Under the pieces are notes generated by a model. The model had not been told where the DNA came from. It did not search any database and saw only the letters and a program-made list of their open reading frames with translations. From assembly GCF_900095885.1 (NCBI RefSeq), contig NZ_LT615367.1:868001-932000 (forward strand): a DNA stretch of 64,000 bases, in the 5' to 3' direction. The position numbers and the translations under genes are program-made. This document shows positions 56,504 to 64,000 of this stretch, piece after piece. Every line of letters starts with the position of its first letter. Positions within the stretch are counted from its first letter, which is position 1. This DNA comes from Dickeya aquatica (GTDB lineage: Bacteria; Pseudomonadota; Gammaproteobacteria; Enterobacterales; Enterobacteriaceae).

Positions 56504-57208
56504 GTGAGAAGAGAGAGAAACGTCATGATACACAGGCTGATGGCAGGGATGCTGGTGTTGGCGGGGATGGTGCTGACCTGTCAGGTTCAGGCGGGGGTTG
56601 CATTGGGGGCGACACGGGTTATCTACCCGGCAAATCACAAGCAGGTGCAACTGGCTGTGAGCAGCAACGATGAAAACACCTACCTGATTCAGTCATGGGT
56701 GGAGAACGTTAACGGGCAAAAAGACGGGCAGTTTGTCGTCACCCCGCCCCTGTTTGTTATGCAGGGTAAGAAAGAGAATACCCTGCGTATTATCGATGCC
56801 ACGAATCAGCAGTTGCCGCAGAACAAAGAGAGCCTGTTCTGGATTAACGTCAAAGCGATCCCCTCTCTTGATAAGAGCAAGCAGCAGGCGAATACCCTGC
56901 AACTGGCGATCATCAGTCGTATCAAATTGATTTACCGGCCGGTGAATTTATCGATTCCCCCTGAGCAGGCAGCGGCGAAGCTGCGCTTTAAACGTCAGGG
57001 CAATCAACTGGTTTTGTCTAACCCTACGCCCTATTTTTTGACGATAACCGAACTGAGTATGGGGGCGAGAGCGCTGGACAATGCGCTGGTGCCTGCTGAG
57101 GGGCAGGTTTCTGTTGCGCTGCCAGCGGGGGCCGAAGGGAAGGTGACTTATCGCACGATTAACGATTATGGCGCGCTGACGCCACGGTTAACGGGTGTTA
57201 CCGAGTAG
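56504..57208 (+). CDS. fimC: Periplasmic fimbrial chaperone FimC
   Basis: 234-aa FGS-type chaperone. Signal peptide to about CQVQA, then GVALGATRVIYPANHKQVQL, VTPPLFVMQGKKENTLRI, ESLFWINVKAIPS and IKLIYRP, which are the chaperone signature residues; the G1 donor strand is near LQLAIISRIKLIYRP. The second Ig domain ends YRTINDYGALTPRLTG. GTG 56504 has RBS AGGAGA, 5 nt away; ATG 56525 is an alternative start. Confidence 0.94.
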   Translation: MRRERNVMIHRLMAGMLVLAGMVLTCQVQAGVALGATRVIYPANHKQVQLAVSSNDENTYLIQSWVENVNGQKDGQFVVTPPLFVMQGKKENTLRIIDATNQQLPQNKESLFWINVKAIPSLDKSKQQANTLQLAIISRIKLIYRPVNLSIPPEQAAAKLRFKRQGNQLVLSNPTPYFLTITELSMGARALDNALVPAEGQVSVALPAGAEGKVTYRTINDYGALTPRLTGVTE

Positions 57209-57356
57209 ACACAAAACCGGGGTTAATCGGTATCGCCAGGTCATGTGCGGTGTCAGAGGTGGCAATAAAAGACTTGTCACTGATGAATGTACGGCCACCA
57301 ATCACGTTCCTGCGAATAAACGATAACCGGACGAGCGATATCGAGCCGGAGGGGAT

Positions 57357-59993
57357 ATGTCATACCTGAAATACCGCACGAGCCATCGTGACGGGCTGAA
57401 AAGTAAACCTATCCGATGGGGATGCGCTGTGCCGCAGACGCGGATAGCACTGCTGTTCACAGTGGCGTTATTGAGCCAGGCTGCCAGAGCCGAACTCTAT
57501 TTTAACCCGCGTTTTCTGGCCGACGATCCCTCCGCGGTGGCTGATTTGTCCCGTTTTGAGCGGGGTCTGGAAGCCCCACCCGGAACCTATCTGGTGGATA
57601 TTTATTTAAATGAGGGGTTGGTGAGCAGCCGGGACGTGACATTTCACACCGATGATGTGAGCGGGCGGCTGTTGCCCTGCCTGACGCGTAACCAACTCGG
57701 TGCGATGGGGGTGAATACGCTATCGATTGCGGGCATCGCACCGCTGTCGCCACAGGCTTGTGTTCCGGTGGAGTCGCTGATAAAGGCCGCCAGCACGCGG
57801 TTTGATGTCGGGCAGCAGCGTCTGTACATCAGTATCCCCCAGGTTTATATGGAAAACCGGGGGCGTGGATATATTCCGCCAGAGCTTTGGGATAACGGCA
57901 TCACCGCCGGCCTTTTGAACTACAGCATCAGCGGAAATCAGGTGAAGAGTCGCAATGGTGTCAGCCGTAATTACGCCTATATGAATGTACAAAGTGGTCT
58001 GAACCTCGGGGCATGGCGTTTGCGCGATAACACCGCATGGCATTACCACAGTGGCGGGCAGCGCGGTGCTCGCCAGAGTCGCTGGCAGCACATTAACACT
58101 TATCTGGAGCGAGATATTGTGCCATTTCGTACGCGTATGACGTTGGGTGACAGCTATACCCAGGGGAACATTTTCGATGGGATTAACTTTCGCGGCGCGC
58201 AAATGGCCACTGATGACAACATGCTGCCAGACAGTCGCAAAGGGTTTGCACCCGTTATTCATGGTATTGCCCGTGGCACGGCGCAAGTCTCGATAAAGCA
58301 GAATGGCTACGAAATTTATCAGACTACCGTACCGCCCGGCCCTTTCACCATTGATGATCTGTATGCCGCAGGCAGCAGTGGCGATCTTCAGGTGAGTGTC
58401 AAAGAAGCGAATGGGCGTGCTCAGGTCTTCAGCGTGCCGTATGCGTCTGTCCCGGTTTTGCAGCGCGAATGGCAGCGCAAGTATGCCGTAACGGCGGGGC
58501 AATATCGCAGCGGCAATCGCCATCAGAATACGCCCTCTTTCCTTCAGGGGACGTTGATGCAAGGGCTGCCGCGGGGCTGGACGGTATACGGCGGGACACA
58601 ACTCTCCGGGCGCTACCGGGCGCTGAATCTGGGGGTGGGGAAAAACATGGGGCAACTTGGGGCATTGTCACTGGATGTGACCGGTGCGCGCGCACAACTG
58701 CCGGATGACAGTATCCATCACGGGCAATCACTGCGTTTTCTCTACAACAAGTCGCTGACAGAGTGGGGCACGCATCTGCAACTGGCGGGCTATCGCTATT
58801 CCACTCAGGGTTACTTCAATCTGGCGGATACCACCTATGAGCGCATGAGCGGGTATCGGGTGGTGACGCAGGACGGTGTTATGCAGGTCACACCGCGATT
58901 TACCGATTACTGGAATCTGGCCTATAGCCGCCGGGGGCGTTTGCAATTGAGCGTGACGCAACAACTGGGGCGGCAATCCACGCTCTATTTTACCGGGAGC
59001 CAGCAGACCTACTGGGGGACGTCGCGCCGGGATGATCAATGGCAAACCGGCATTAGCGGTGCGCTCAAGGATATAACCTGGACACTGAGCTACAGCCTGA
59101 CCAAAAGCGCCTGGCAGAAGGGGCGCGATCAGATGCTGGCGCTCAGTGTGACGGTACCCTTTAGCCACTGGCAGCGCACGGACAGTACCTCGGCGTGGCG
59201 TAACGCCAGTGCCACTTACAGCACGTCAAACGATATTAAGGGGCGAAGCACCCACCTGGCGGGCATCCACGGCACGCTGCTGGATGACAATAATCTCAGC
59301 TACAGCGTGCAGTCAGGCTATACCCGAGGTGATGCGAAACAGCGGGGGGGACCGGGTATGCAGCCCTCAAATTATCGCGGCAGGGCAGGGTATGCCAACC
59401 TGGGATACAGCCGCAGTGATGGCTATAACCAACTCTACTATGGCTTAAGCGGCGGTGTGTTGGCGCATGAAGATGGGGTGACGCTGAGCCAACCGCTGGG
59501 AGACACCGCGGTACTGGTCAAAGCGCCGGGCGCAGGCAACGTCAAGGTTGAGAATCAGACCGGGGTGAAAACCGACTGGCGCGGGTATGCCGTGTTGCCC
59601 TATGCCACCGATTACCGGGAAAACCGGGTGGCGCTTGATACCCGCACGCTGGCCGATGATGTCGATATCGATGAAACCGTGGTGAACGTTGTCCCGACAC
59701 ATGGCGCGGTGGTTCGTGCCGATTTCCAGGCCAGGGTAGGGTCGAAAGCGCTGATGACGCTGCGCGTTAACGGCAAGCCCGTTCCCTTTGGTGCCATGGT
59801 GATGTCTGACAGTAACGCGGCGGGCAGCATAGTGGCGGATAACGGCCAGGTCTACCTGACGGGGCTGCTGCCCGTTGGCAAAGTGAAAGCAAAATGGGGT
59901 GATGGGCCCGGTGAGCAGTGTGTCGCCGCCTATCGCCTGCCGACCGGCAACCCGGCACCGGCCTTACGCCAGCTCACGGCGGTATGCCAATGA
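57357..59993 (+). CDS. fimD: Outer-membrane fimbrial usher FimD
   Basis: 878-aa usher. It has a long N-terminal signal region (AVPQTRIALLFTVALLSQAARA), the N-domain ELYFNPRFLADDPSAVADLS, a 24-strand barrel with the plug domain (IARGTAQVSIKQNGYEIYQT, VPPGPFTIDDLYAAGSSGDL) and C-terminal Ig-like domains. The C-terminal disulfide pair is GEQCVAAY and LTAVCQ. RBS GGAGG close to ATG. It overlaps the next gene's first possible ATG. Confidence 0.95.
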   Translation: MSYLKYRTSHRDGLKSKPIRWGCAVPQTRIALLFTVALLSQAARAELYFNPRFLADDPSAVADLSRFERGLEAPPGTYLVDIYLNEGLVSSRDVTFHTDDVSGRLLPCLTRNQLGAMGVNTLSIAGIAPLSPQACVPVESLIKAASTRFDVGQQRLYISIPQVYMENRGRGYIPPELWDNGITAGLLNYSISGNQVKSRNGVSRNYAYMNVQSGLNLGAWRLRDNTAWHYHSGGQRGARQSRWQHINTYLERDIVPFRTRMTLGDSYTQGNIFDGINFRGAQMATDDNMLPDSRKGFAPVIHGIARGTAQVSIKQNGYEIYQTTVPPGPFTIDDLYAAGSSGDLQVSVKEANGRAQVFSVPYASVPVLQREWQRKYAVTAGQYRSGNRHQNTPSFLQGTLMQGLPRGWTVYGGTQLSGRYRALNLGVGKNMGQLGALSLDVTGARAQLPDDSIHHGQSLRFLYNKSLTEWGTHLQLAGYRYSTQGYFNLADTTYERMSGYRVVTQDGVMQVTPRFTDYWNLAYSRRGRLQLSVTQQLGRQSTLYFTGSQQTYWGTSRRDDQWQTGISGALKDITWTLSYSLTKSAWQKGRDQMLALSVTVPFSHWQRTDSTSAWRNASATYSTSNDIKGRSTHLAGIHGTLLDDNNLSYSVQSGYTRGDAKQRGGPGMQPSNYRGRAGYANLGYSRSDGYNQLYYGLSGGVLAHEDGVTLSQPLGDTAVLVKAPGAGNVKVENQTGVKTDWRGYAVLPYATDYRENRVALDTRTLADDVDIDETVVNVVPTHGAVVRADFQARVGSKALMTLRVNGKPVPFGAMVMSDSNAAGSIVADNGQVYLTGLLPVGKVKAKWGDGPGEQCVAAYRLPTGNPAPALRQLTAVCQ

Positions 59994-60004
59994 GGGGTAT
60001 CAGC

Positions 60005-60538
60005 ATGAGACAACCTGACTGTATCCGATGCCTGCTTCTTGCCTTACTGCTGGTGGGCACCAGGGCAGGGGCGGCGGGCAGCACCATCACCATTAAAGGG
60101 TATGTGAAAGACAACGCCTGCACGGTATCAACAACGTCAAAAGACTTCACGGTAGACCTGATGAGCAACTCAGCCAGGCAGTTGAATACACCGGGTGGCG
60201 CGACGCCGCCGGTGCCATTTAGCATCGTGCTATCACCGTGTGGCAGTGCTGTGAAGGCCGTCAGAATCGGGTTTTCCGGTGTTGCCGACAGCGATAACCC
60301 CATGTTGCTGGGGATAGATAGTCATCCGCAGGCGGCATCGGGCGTGGCGATACAGATACTCGACCACCACAGGCAGCCGGTCAGGCTGAATTCCGCCCCG
60401 GCGCAGCTTGCGTGGGTAGCGCTCACACCGCGCCCGGCAAACACGCTGGCGTTTTATGCCCGGCTTGTCGCCACCCGCATACCGGTTGCTGCCGGGCTGG
60501 TGTCGGCGACGGCCACATTCACCCTTGAGTTTCAGTAA
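60005..60538 (+). CDS. fimF: Minor fimbrial subunit FimF
   Basis: 177-aa minor pilin of the tip fibrillum. Signal peptide to about TRAGAA, then STITIKGYVKDNACTVSTTS, DFTVDLMSNSARQL, VPFSIVLSPCGSAVKAVRIG and FYARLVATRIPVAAGLVSAT, which aligns with E. coli FimF. ATG 60005 is 7 nt after AGGGG; ATG 59990 overlaps the usher stop (ATGA) and would add five residues. Confidence 0.94.
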   Translation: MRQPDCIRCLLLALLLVGTRAGAAGSTITIKGYVKDNACTVSTTSKDFTVDLMSNSARQLNTPGGATPPVPFSIVLSPCGSAVKAVRIGFSGVADSDNPMLLGIDSHPQAASGVAIQILDHHRQPVRLNSAPAQLAWVALTPRPANTLAFYARLVATRIPVAAGLVSATATFTLEFQ

Positions 60539-60553
60539 CCGGAGGGCGCAATC

Positions 60554-61054
60554 ATGTCGATAAAACAAGGCTGGCAGGCGGTATTACTGCTGCTTGTCGT
60601 GATGAGTGTCGCCAGGGCTGCCGATGTGACCATCACGGTGAACGGGCGGGTGGTGGCGAAACCCTGTACGGTATCAACGCCGCAGGCGGCGGTGGATTTG
60701 GGCGAATTGTATACCTTCAATCTGATCCATGCTGGCGCATCCTCGCCCTGGCACGAGATCACTTTATCGCTCGATAACTGCCCGGTTGGCACCTCCCGCG
60801 TGACTGCGACCTTCAGTGGTGTGGCAGACCGCTCGGGAAATTACCGAAATGACGGTGATGCACAGAATATTTCACTTCAGTTGCAGGATACCGATGGGCG
60901 TGTGTTGAACAACGGGGCGCAAAAAGCGGTGACGGTGGACAACCAGACGCAATCAGCCCATTTTCCCCTGCGAGTGAGGGCCTTCACCGTAAATGGGAAC
61001 GTGACGCAAGGCCGTATTCAGGCAGTGATTAACATTACCTACACCTATGCCTGA
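60554..61054 (+). CDS. fimG: Minor fimbrial subunit FimG
   Basis: 166-aa minor pilin that links FimF to FimH. ADVTITVNGRVVAKPCTVST, AVDLGELYTFNLIHAGASSP, LSLDNCPVGTSRVTATFSGV and AHFPLRVRAFTVNGNVTQGR match E. coli FimG nearly throughout; ends INITYTYA. Starts 15 bp after fimF with RBS CCGGAGGG. Confidence 0.95.
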   Translation: MSIKQGWQAVLLLLVVMSVARAADVTITVNGRVVAKPCTVSTPQAAVDLGELYTFNLIHAGASSPWHEITLSLDNCPVGTSRVTATFSGVADRSGNYRNDGDAQNISLQLQDTDGRVLNNGAQKAVTVDNQTQSAHFPLRVRAFTVNGNVTQGRIQAVINITYTYA

Positions 61055-61070
61055 ATCAGGAGAATGAAAC

Positions 61071-62000
61071 ATGCAAACAGCCCATATCTGCGTTTTAATC
61101 AGTCAACGGTTCGCACTACTGTTATTGTTTGTTTTTTTATATCCACTCAACAGCCAGGCATTTTCATGCCGAACCGCTAATCAGTCTGGTATTACGGGCG
61201 GGAGCAAGAATATTTATGTCAATTTACAACCTTCAATCGGAGTTGGGCAAAATTTGGTGGTGGATTTATCTAAGGAGATATTTTGTAAAAATGATGTGAA
61301 GGAGATTAATCAGGAGGATGTAATTAATCTTAAGTCGGGATCGCTATTTGGTGGTAGCTTAAAATCTTTTGCGGGGTCAGTGTACTTTAATGGTGCGACT
61401 TACCCTTTTCCATTGTCAGGTGATACTTCGGCTCTTATTTACTCTAATCATGACAATGTCTATAAACCCTGGCCGGTCAGACTCTATTTAACGCCTATGG
61501 GTGGTGCAGGTGGCGTGGTTATAAATAACGGCTCGCTGATTGCTACGCTGAGTATGTATAAGTTCAATAAATTTTATGGTGACGCAGCACATTTCACCTG
61601 GAATATTTATGCCAATCATTCCGTGGTGGTGCCTGTCGGTGGATGCGATGTCTCCAGCCGTAATATTACCGTGACCTTGCCTGATTACCCCGGCACGGCA
61701 GCCGTGCCACTGAGCGTGCACTGTGCGCAGAGCCAGCAACTGGCGTATTACCTGACGGGCACGACTGCCGATGCATCCGGCTCGGTGTTTGCCAACACCG
61801 CCGCTTCACCGGCGGCAGGCATTGGCGTGCAGTTATCTGGTGCCAGCGGGGTGATTACCGCTAACCAAAATATCTCTCTCGGGCAGGTTGGTCCATCGCC
61901 GGTTAATCTTGGGCTGAAGGCGTCTTATGCCCGTATCGCAGGGCATGTTAGCGCCGGAAATGTGCAATCGGTTATTGGTGTTACCTTCGTTTATTTATGA
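61071..62000 (+). CDS. fimH: Type 1 fimbrial tip adhesin FimH, divergent lectin domain
   Basis: 309-aa two-domain adhesin. Signal peptide ends at residue 30, giving the essential N-terminal Phe (FSCRTAN). The lectin domain (to about residue 188) keeps VNLQPSIGVGQNLVVDLS, ND (46-47 equivalents), YPFPLSGD, KPWPVRLYLTP and WNIYAN. It differs from E. coli at pocket positions: Tyr48 to Val, Ile52 to Asn, Gln133 to Lys, Tyr137 to Phe, Phe142 to Ala, and the Ile13 loop is two residues shorter; Asn135 and Asp140 remain. The pilin domain (GGCDVSSRNITVTLPDYPGT onward) is well conserved. The lectin-coding DNA is markedly AT-richer than the pilin half. Confidence 0.93.
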   Translation: MQTAHICVLISQRFALLLLFVFLYPLNSQAFSCRTANQSGITGGSKNIYVNLQPSIGVGQNLVVDLSKEIFCKNDVKEINQEDVINLKSGSLFGGSLKSFAGSVYFNGATYPFPLSGDTSALIYSNHDNVYKPWPVRLYLTPMGGAGGVVINNGSLIATLSMYKFNKFYGDAAHFTWNIYANHSVVVPVGGCDVSSRNITVTLPDYPGTAAVPLSVHCAQSQQLAYYLTGTTADASGSVFANTAASPAAGIGVQLSGASGVITANQNISLGQVGPSPVNLGLKASYARIAGHVSAGNVQSVIGVTFVYL

Positions 62001-62137
62001 TTTTTATCATGTGGGGTATTTGGAAATAAAAAACCGTAAATATATTTAAAACTTTAGGGTGACAGGGTCGGTTTTAATATCGCGGCGTTTTATTTGCCTG
62101 AGCGGGTGTTGTTTTCACATAAAGTGAGAATCATGAC

Positions 62138-63643
62138 GTGACCAGTTTTATGAGCGCAACCGAAAATTCTGCCGCCGTCCTGAATGGCTGTGCGGTGAAT
62201 TATATTTATTCTGCCTGTTTTGCCACCGCCCGTGGTATTTCCGTATTACTGAGTGAAGGGGGGAAGGAAGTGAGGCAGCTCGCGCCTGAATTACCGGAAA
62301 GTGACAGATATGCGGCAGCACCGCTCACTCCGTCATTACCGTCTTTTGGCCAGAATGACCGGGTGGTTATTTTCTTGCCGGAAGATTTACGCTATTTATT
62401 TTTTAGCCTGCAACAACTGGTTGTTATATTGAACCAGAAACCCGCACCCGGCCACATCATGATATTGAGCCGCTATTCTCCCGCCTGGCTGTGCGCGACG
62501 CTGGCTGCACTGCTGGATAATGCGGCGTGTCTTGATAATGTGCATGTCGCCCGCCCGGATATTACATGCCACTCTCTTGCCCGCCTGTTGTGTGAGGACT
62601 GGGCGACGCTGCCCTCTATTTTGCAACAGGCTGATATTGATACCGTGTTTGTGGGTAAGCCGCCGGTGGCGCTGACACCGCGTGAGTTTTCCGTTCTGCT
62701 GGGCTTGTTTCACGGCCACACTATCCGCGCGCAGTCTGCCATGCAGTGCTTGAGTGAGAAAACCCTTTATCATCAACGACGTTTCGGGCTCAGGAAACTG
62801 GCCGGGCAGATCCCGCTGTTTGCCGCTCAACTGCCGGGAGCATACCGTAAAGCCCCGCTCGCCGATGCCACAGAGGCTATCACCGCGCCGCAGGACAGAG
62901 AATTTATTCAGGCAATCTATTGCCGTCAGGTTTTTCCGGTGTTTCAGGCGGTGATTGACCGATATATGACTATTCAGGGCGCGGAGATCTTCATACACGG
63001 GGGCGATGGTGGGCACGCGTTATCGCCCGGAGAGTATTTCCCGCCGTTACACTCCCGTCTTGCCTGGCGGTACTGGATTGCTTTGATGTTGTATGAAACG
63101 GTGCGTGCCATTAACCGCTATGAGGGGCGGCTCTATTTTTCGTTCAAAATTCCCGATGGCGCGATAGAAACCCGGGCGTTAATGCACCTGATTGAGGCCG
63201 CCCGCCGGCAATTACATCAGGCTGACTGGGCGGCGTGTCTGGTGCTGGAGCTCTCGGAGTCGGTGGCGATGAGCGGCAATACGTTGGTTATTCCCCCGCT
63301 GAAACGGCTGCTGATGATGGGGGCCCGTATCATGCTGGAAAACACGTTTTCTCAGAAGAGCATGAGTGCTGCGCCAAGGCCGATGGCACTCAGTGGCTAT
63401 AAGCTCAATATTGCTGTGGTGAATGGTTTTTTGTCCGAAACGCACGACCGGGTGCTGATCAAAAGCCTTGTCTATTCCTGCCAGTTATCAGGCAGCCTCT
63501 GTATTGCTGAAGGCGTGGATACCTGGGAGCAGTTTGATGCACTGGTACTGCTCGGTGTCGAGGGGTTTCAGGGCAATATCATCTCACGGCCAGTTTCGCA
63601 AGAGGCGTTCGCCAGCCAGGTGCAGTGTTTCAGCAGGCGGTGA
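62138..63643 (+). CDS. fimK: FimK-like regulator: LuxR-type HTH plus degenerate EAL domain
   Basis: 501-aa protein directly after fimH, the position of fimK in Klebsiella. Residues ~1-175 are an uncharacterised, receiver-like alpha/beta region. Residues ~179-222 are a LuxR-type HTH (LTPREFSVLLGLFHGHT, LSEKTLYHQRRFGLRKL). Residues ~254-498 are an EAL fold in which key residues are lost: EAL is EIF, the Asn of the second strand is missing, and DDFGTG is ENTFSQ; ELSES, IAEGVDT and GFQGN remain. It is likely catalytically inactive and may sense c-di-GMP or act only as a regulator. GTG 62138 is the best start; ATG 62150 is an alternative. Confidence 0.82.
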   Translation: MTSFMSATENSAAVLNGCAVNYIYSACFATARGISVLLSEGGKEVRQLAPELPESDRYAAAPLTPSLPSFGQNDRVVIFLPEDLRYLFFSLQQLVVILNQKPAPGHIMILSRYSPAWLCATLAALLDNAACLDNVHVARPDITCHSLARLLCEDWATLPSILQQADIDTVFVGKPPVALTPREFSVLLGLFHGHTIRAQSAMQCLSEKTLYHQRRFGLRKLAGQIPLFAAQLPGAYRKAPLADATEAITAPQDREFIQAIYCRQVFPVFQAVIDRYMTIQGAEIFIHGGDGGHALSPGEYFPPLHSRLAWRYWIALMLYETVRAINRYEGRLYFSFKIPDGAIETRALMHLIEAARRQLHQADWAACLVLELSESVAMSGNTLVIPPLKRLLMMGARIMLENTFSQKSMSAAPRPMALSGYKLNIAVVNGFLSETHDRVLIKSLVYSCQLSGSLCIAEGVDTWEQFDALVLLGVEGFQGNIISRPVSQEAFASQVQCFSRR

Positions 63644-63823
63644 TGTCAGTCAGTAACGCAAGGTGGCCGAGGGGCAAAATTCTGGCGGATTACCTGACGG
63701 GCAACACCACCCCCGTCGGATCAAACGGTATTTGCCAATACCACGTCATCACCGGCAGGTGGCATCGGTGTTTTATCAGCGTGACCTTTTTTATCAGTGA
63801 GTTATTACACGGTGATACTGTAA

Positions 63824-63841
63824 TGTAAATTATAGTTTACA
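63824..63841. promoter_or_regulatory. TyrR strong-box match at the window edge
   Basis: TGTAAA-TTATAG-TTTACA fits TGTAAA-N6-TTTACA at all 12 specified positions. It lies 180 bp after fimK, before the window ends, so the regulated gene is probably outside to the right. The rest of 63644-64000 is AT-rich with no gene I can support. Confidence 0.65.
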
Positions 63842-64000
63842 ACTGTTATGGTGTTAGATTTTTCTTAATATTTTGATTTAAAGTTATTTTTTATTTTTTC
63901 ATCCTTTATGCTGCAACGGTAACAATTACGCGGTGAATTTTTTTTCCGCAACTGAGCACGACGGATACGGTTCTGGCAGGGGGGGACTGATTGGGGAGGC

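Noticed and set aside
63625..63828. 67-codon open frame after fimK
   Set aside because: Overlaps the fimK end and runs into the TyrR box; no RBS or homology.
1..64000. CRISPR array, prophage, insertion sequence or tRNA/rRNA genes
   Set aside because: No regularly spaced repeats, transposase, phage structural genes or tRNA-like cloverleaf sequences were recognised; the only recombinase is the fim one.

Overview
The window looks like the chromosome of a plant-associated soft-rot enterobacterium (Pectobacteriaceae, most likely Dickeya/Musicola-like). Housekeeping genes have the enterobacterial order and very high similarity to E. coli (cysM, crr-ptsI-ptsH, cysK, cysZ, zipA, ubiK, ribB, alkB), while accessory genes are typical of plant cell-wall degraders: a secreted rhamnogalacturonan lyase (RhiE type) and two secreted CE10-like esterases resembling feruloyl esterases. 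Species cannot be fixed from the sequence alone.

Layout. 1-4 kb: 3' part of cysM, then a macA-macB efflux operon divergent from a two-component pair (4.2-6.3 kb). 6.4-12.5 kb: PTS genes, cysK, cysZ and zipA. After zipA the order departs from E. coli: ligA is absent and yjeH, ubiK and an FMN riboswitch-ribB unit follow. 15.6-21.1 kb: tehB, class I fumarase, a LysR/PACE efflux pair, alkB. 21.2-26.3 kb: a five-gene operon (NrfC-like, NrfD-like, MFS, small FMN-binding protein, periplasmic flavoprotein) that reads as an extracytoplasmic respiratory reductase. 26.9-31.9 kb: secreted esterase with a divergent LysR gene and a CRP-like site, mdtG, a 25-codon azuC-like small-protein/RNA gene behind a perfect CRP core, and a second secreted esterase. 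32.1-36.7 kb: dmlA/dmlR and a queuosine-precursor operon (regulator, transporter, queF). 37-46.4 kb: ygfF, rhiE, yqhA, a BisC-type molybdoenzyme, an unassigned split-barrel-like protein, an acyl-reductase-like SDR, mipA. 46.6-53.4 kb: AdeRS-like two-component system, MFP and RND pump, HxlR regulator.

54.1-63.6 kb is a complete type 1 fimbrial locus: a FimE-like recombinase, an intact fimS-like invertible promoter, fimA-I-C-D-F-G-H, and a FimK-like HTH-EAL protein. The switch has 14-bp inverted arms (one mismatch) 318 bp apart. Its best promoter (TTGCAA-N17-TATAGT) points away from fimA, so the sequenced state appears OFF. FimH has an AT-rich lectin domain with several mannose-pocket changes on a GC-rich, conserved pilin domain. 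The last 360 bp hold a perfect TyrR strong-box match serving a gene outside the window.

The most interesting proposals are (1) a 'release and respire' locus in which secreted feruloyl-type esterases supply hydroxycinnamates to the adjacent flavin-based periplasmic reductase, (2) the one-recombinase fim switch captured OFF, and (3) the azuC-like dual-function RNA gene.
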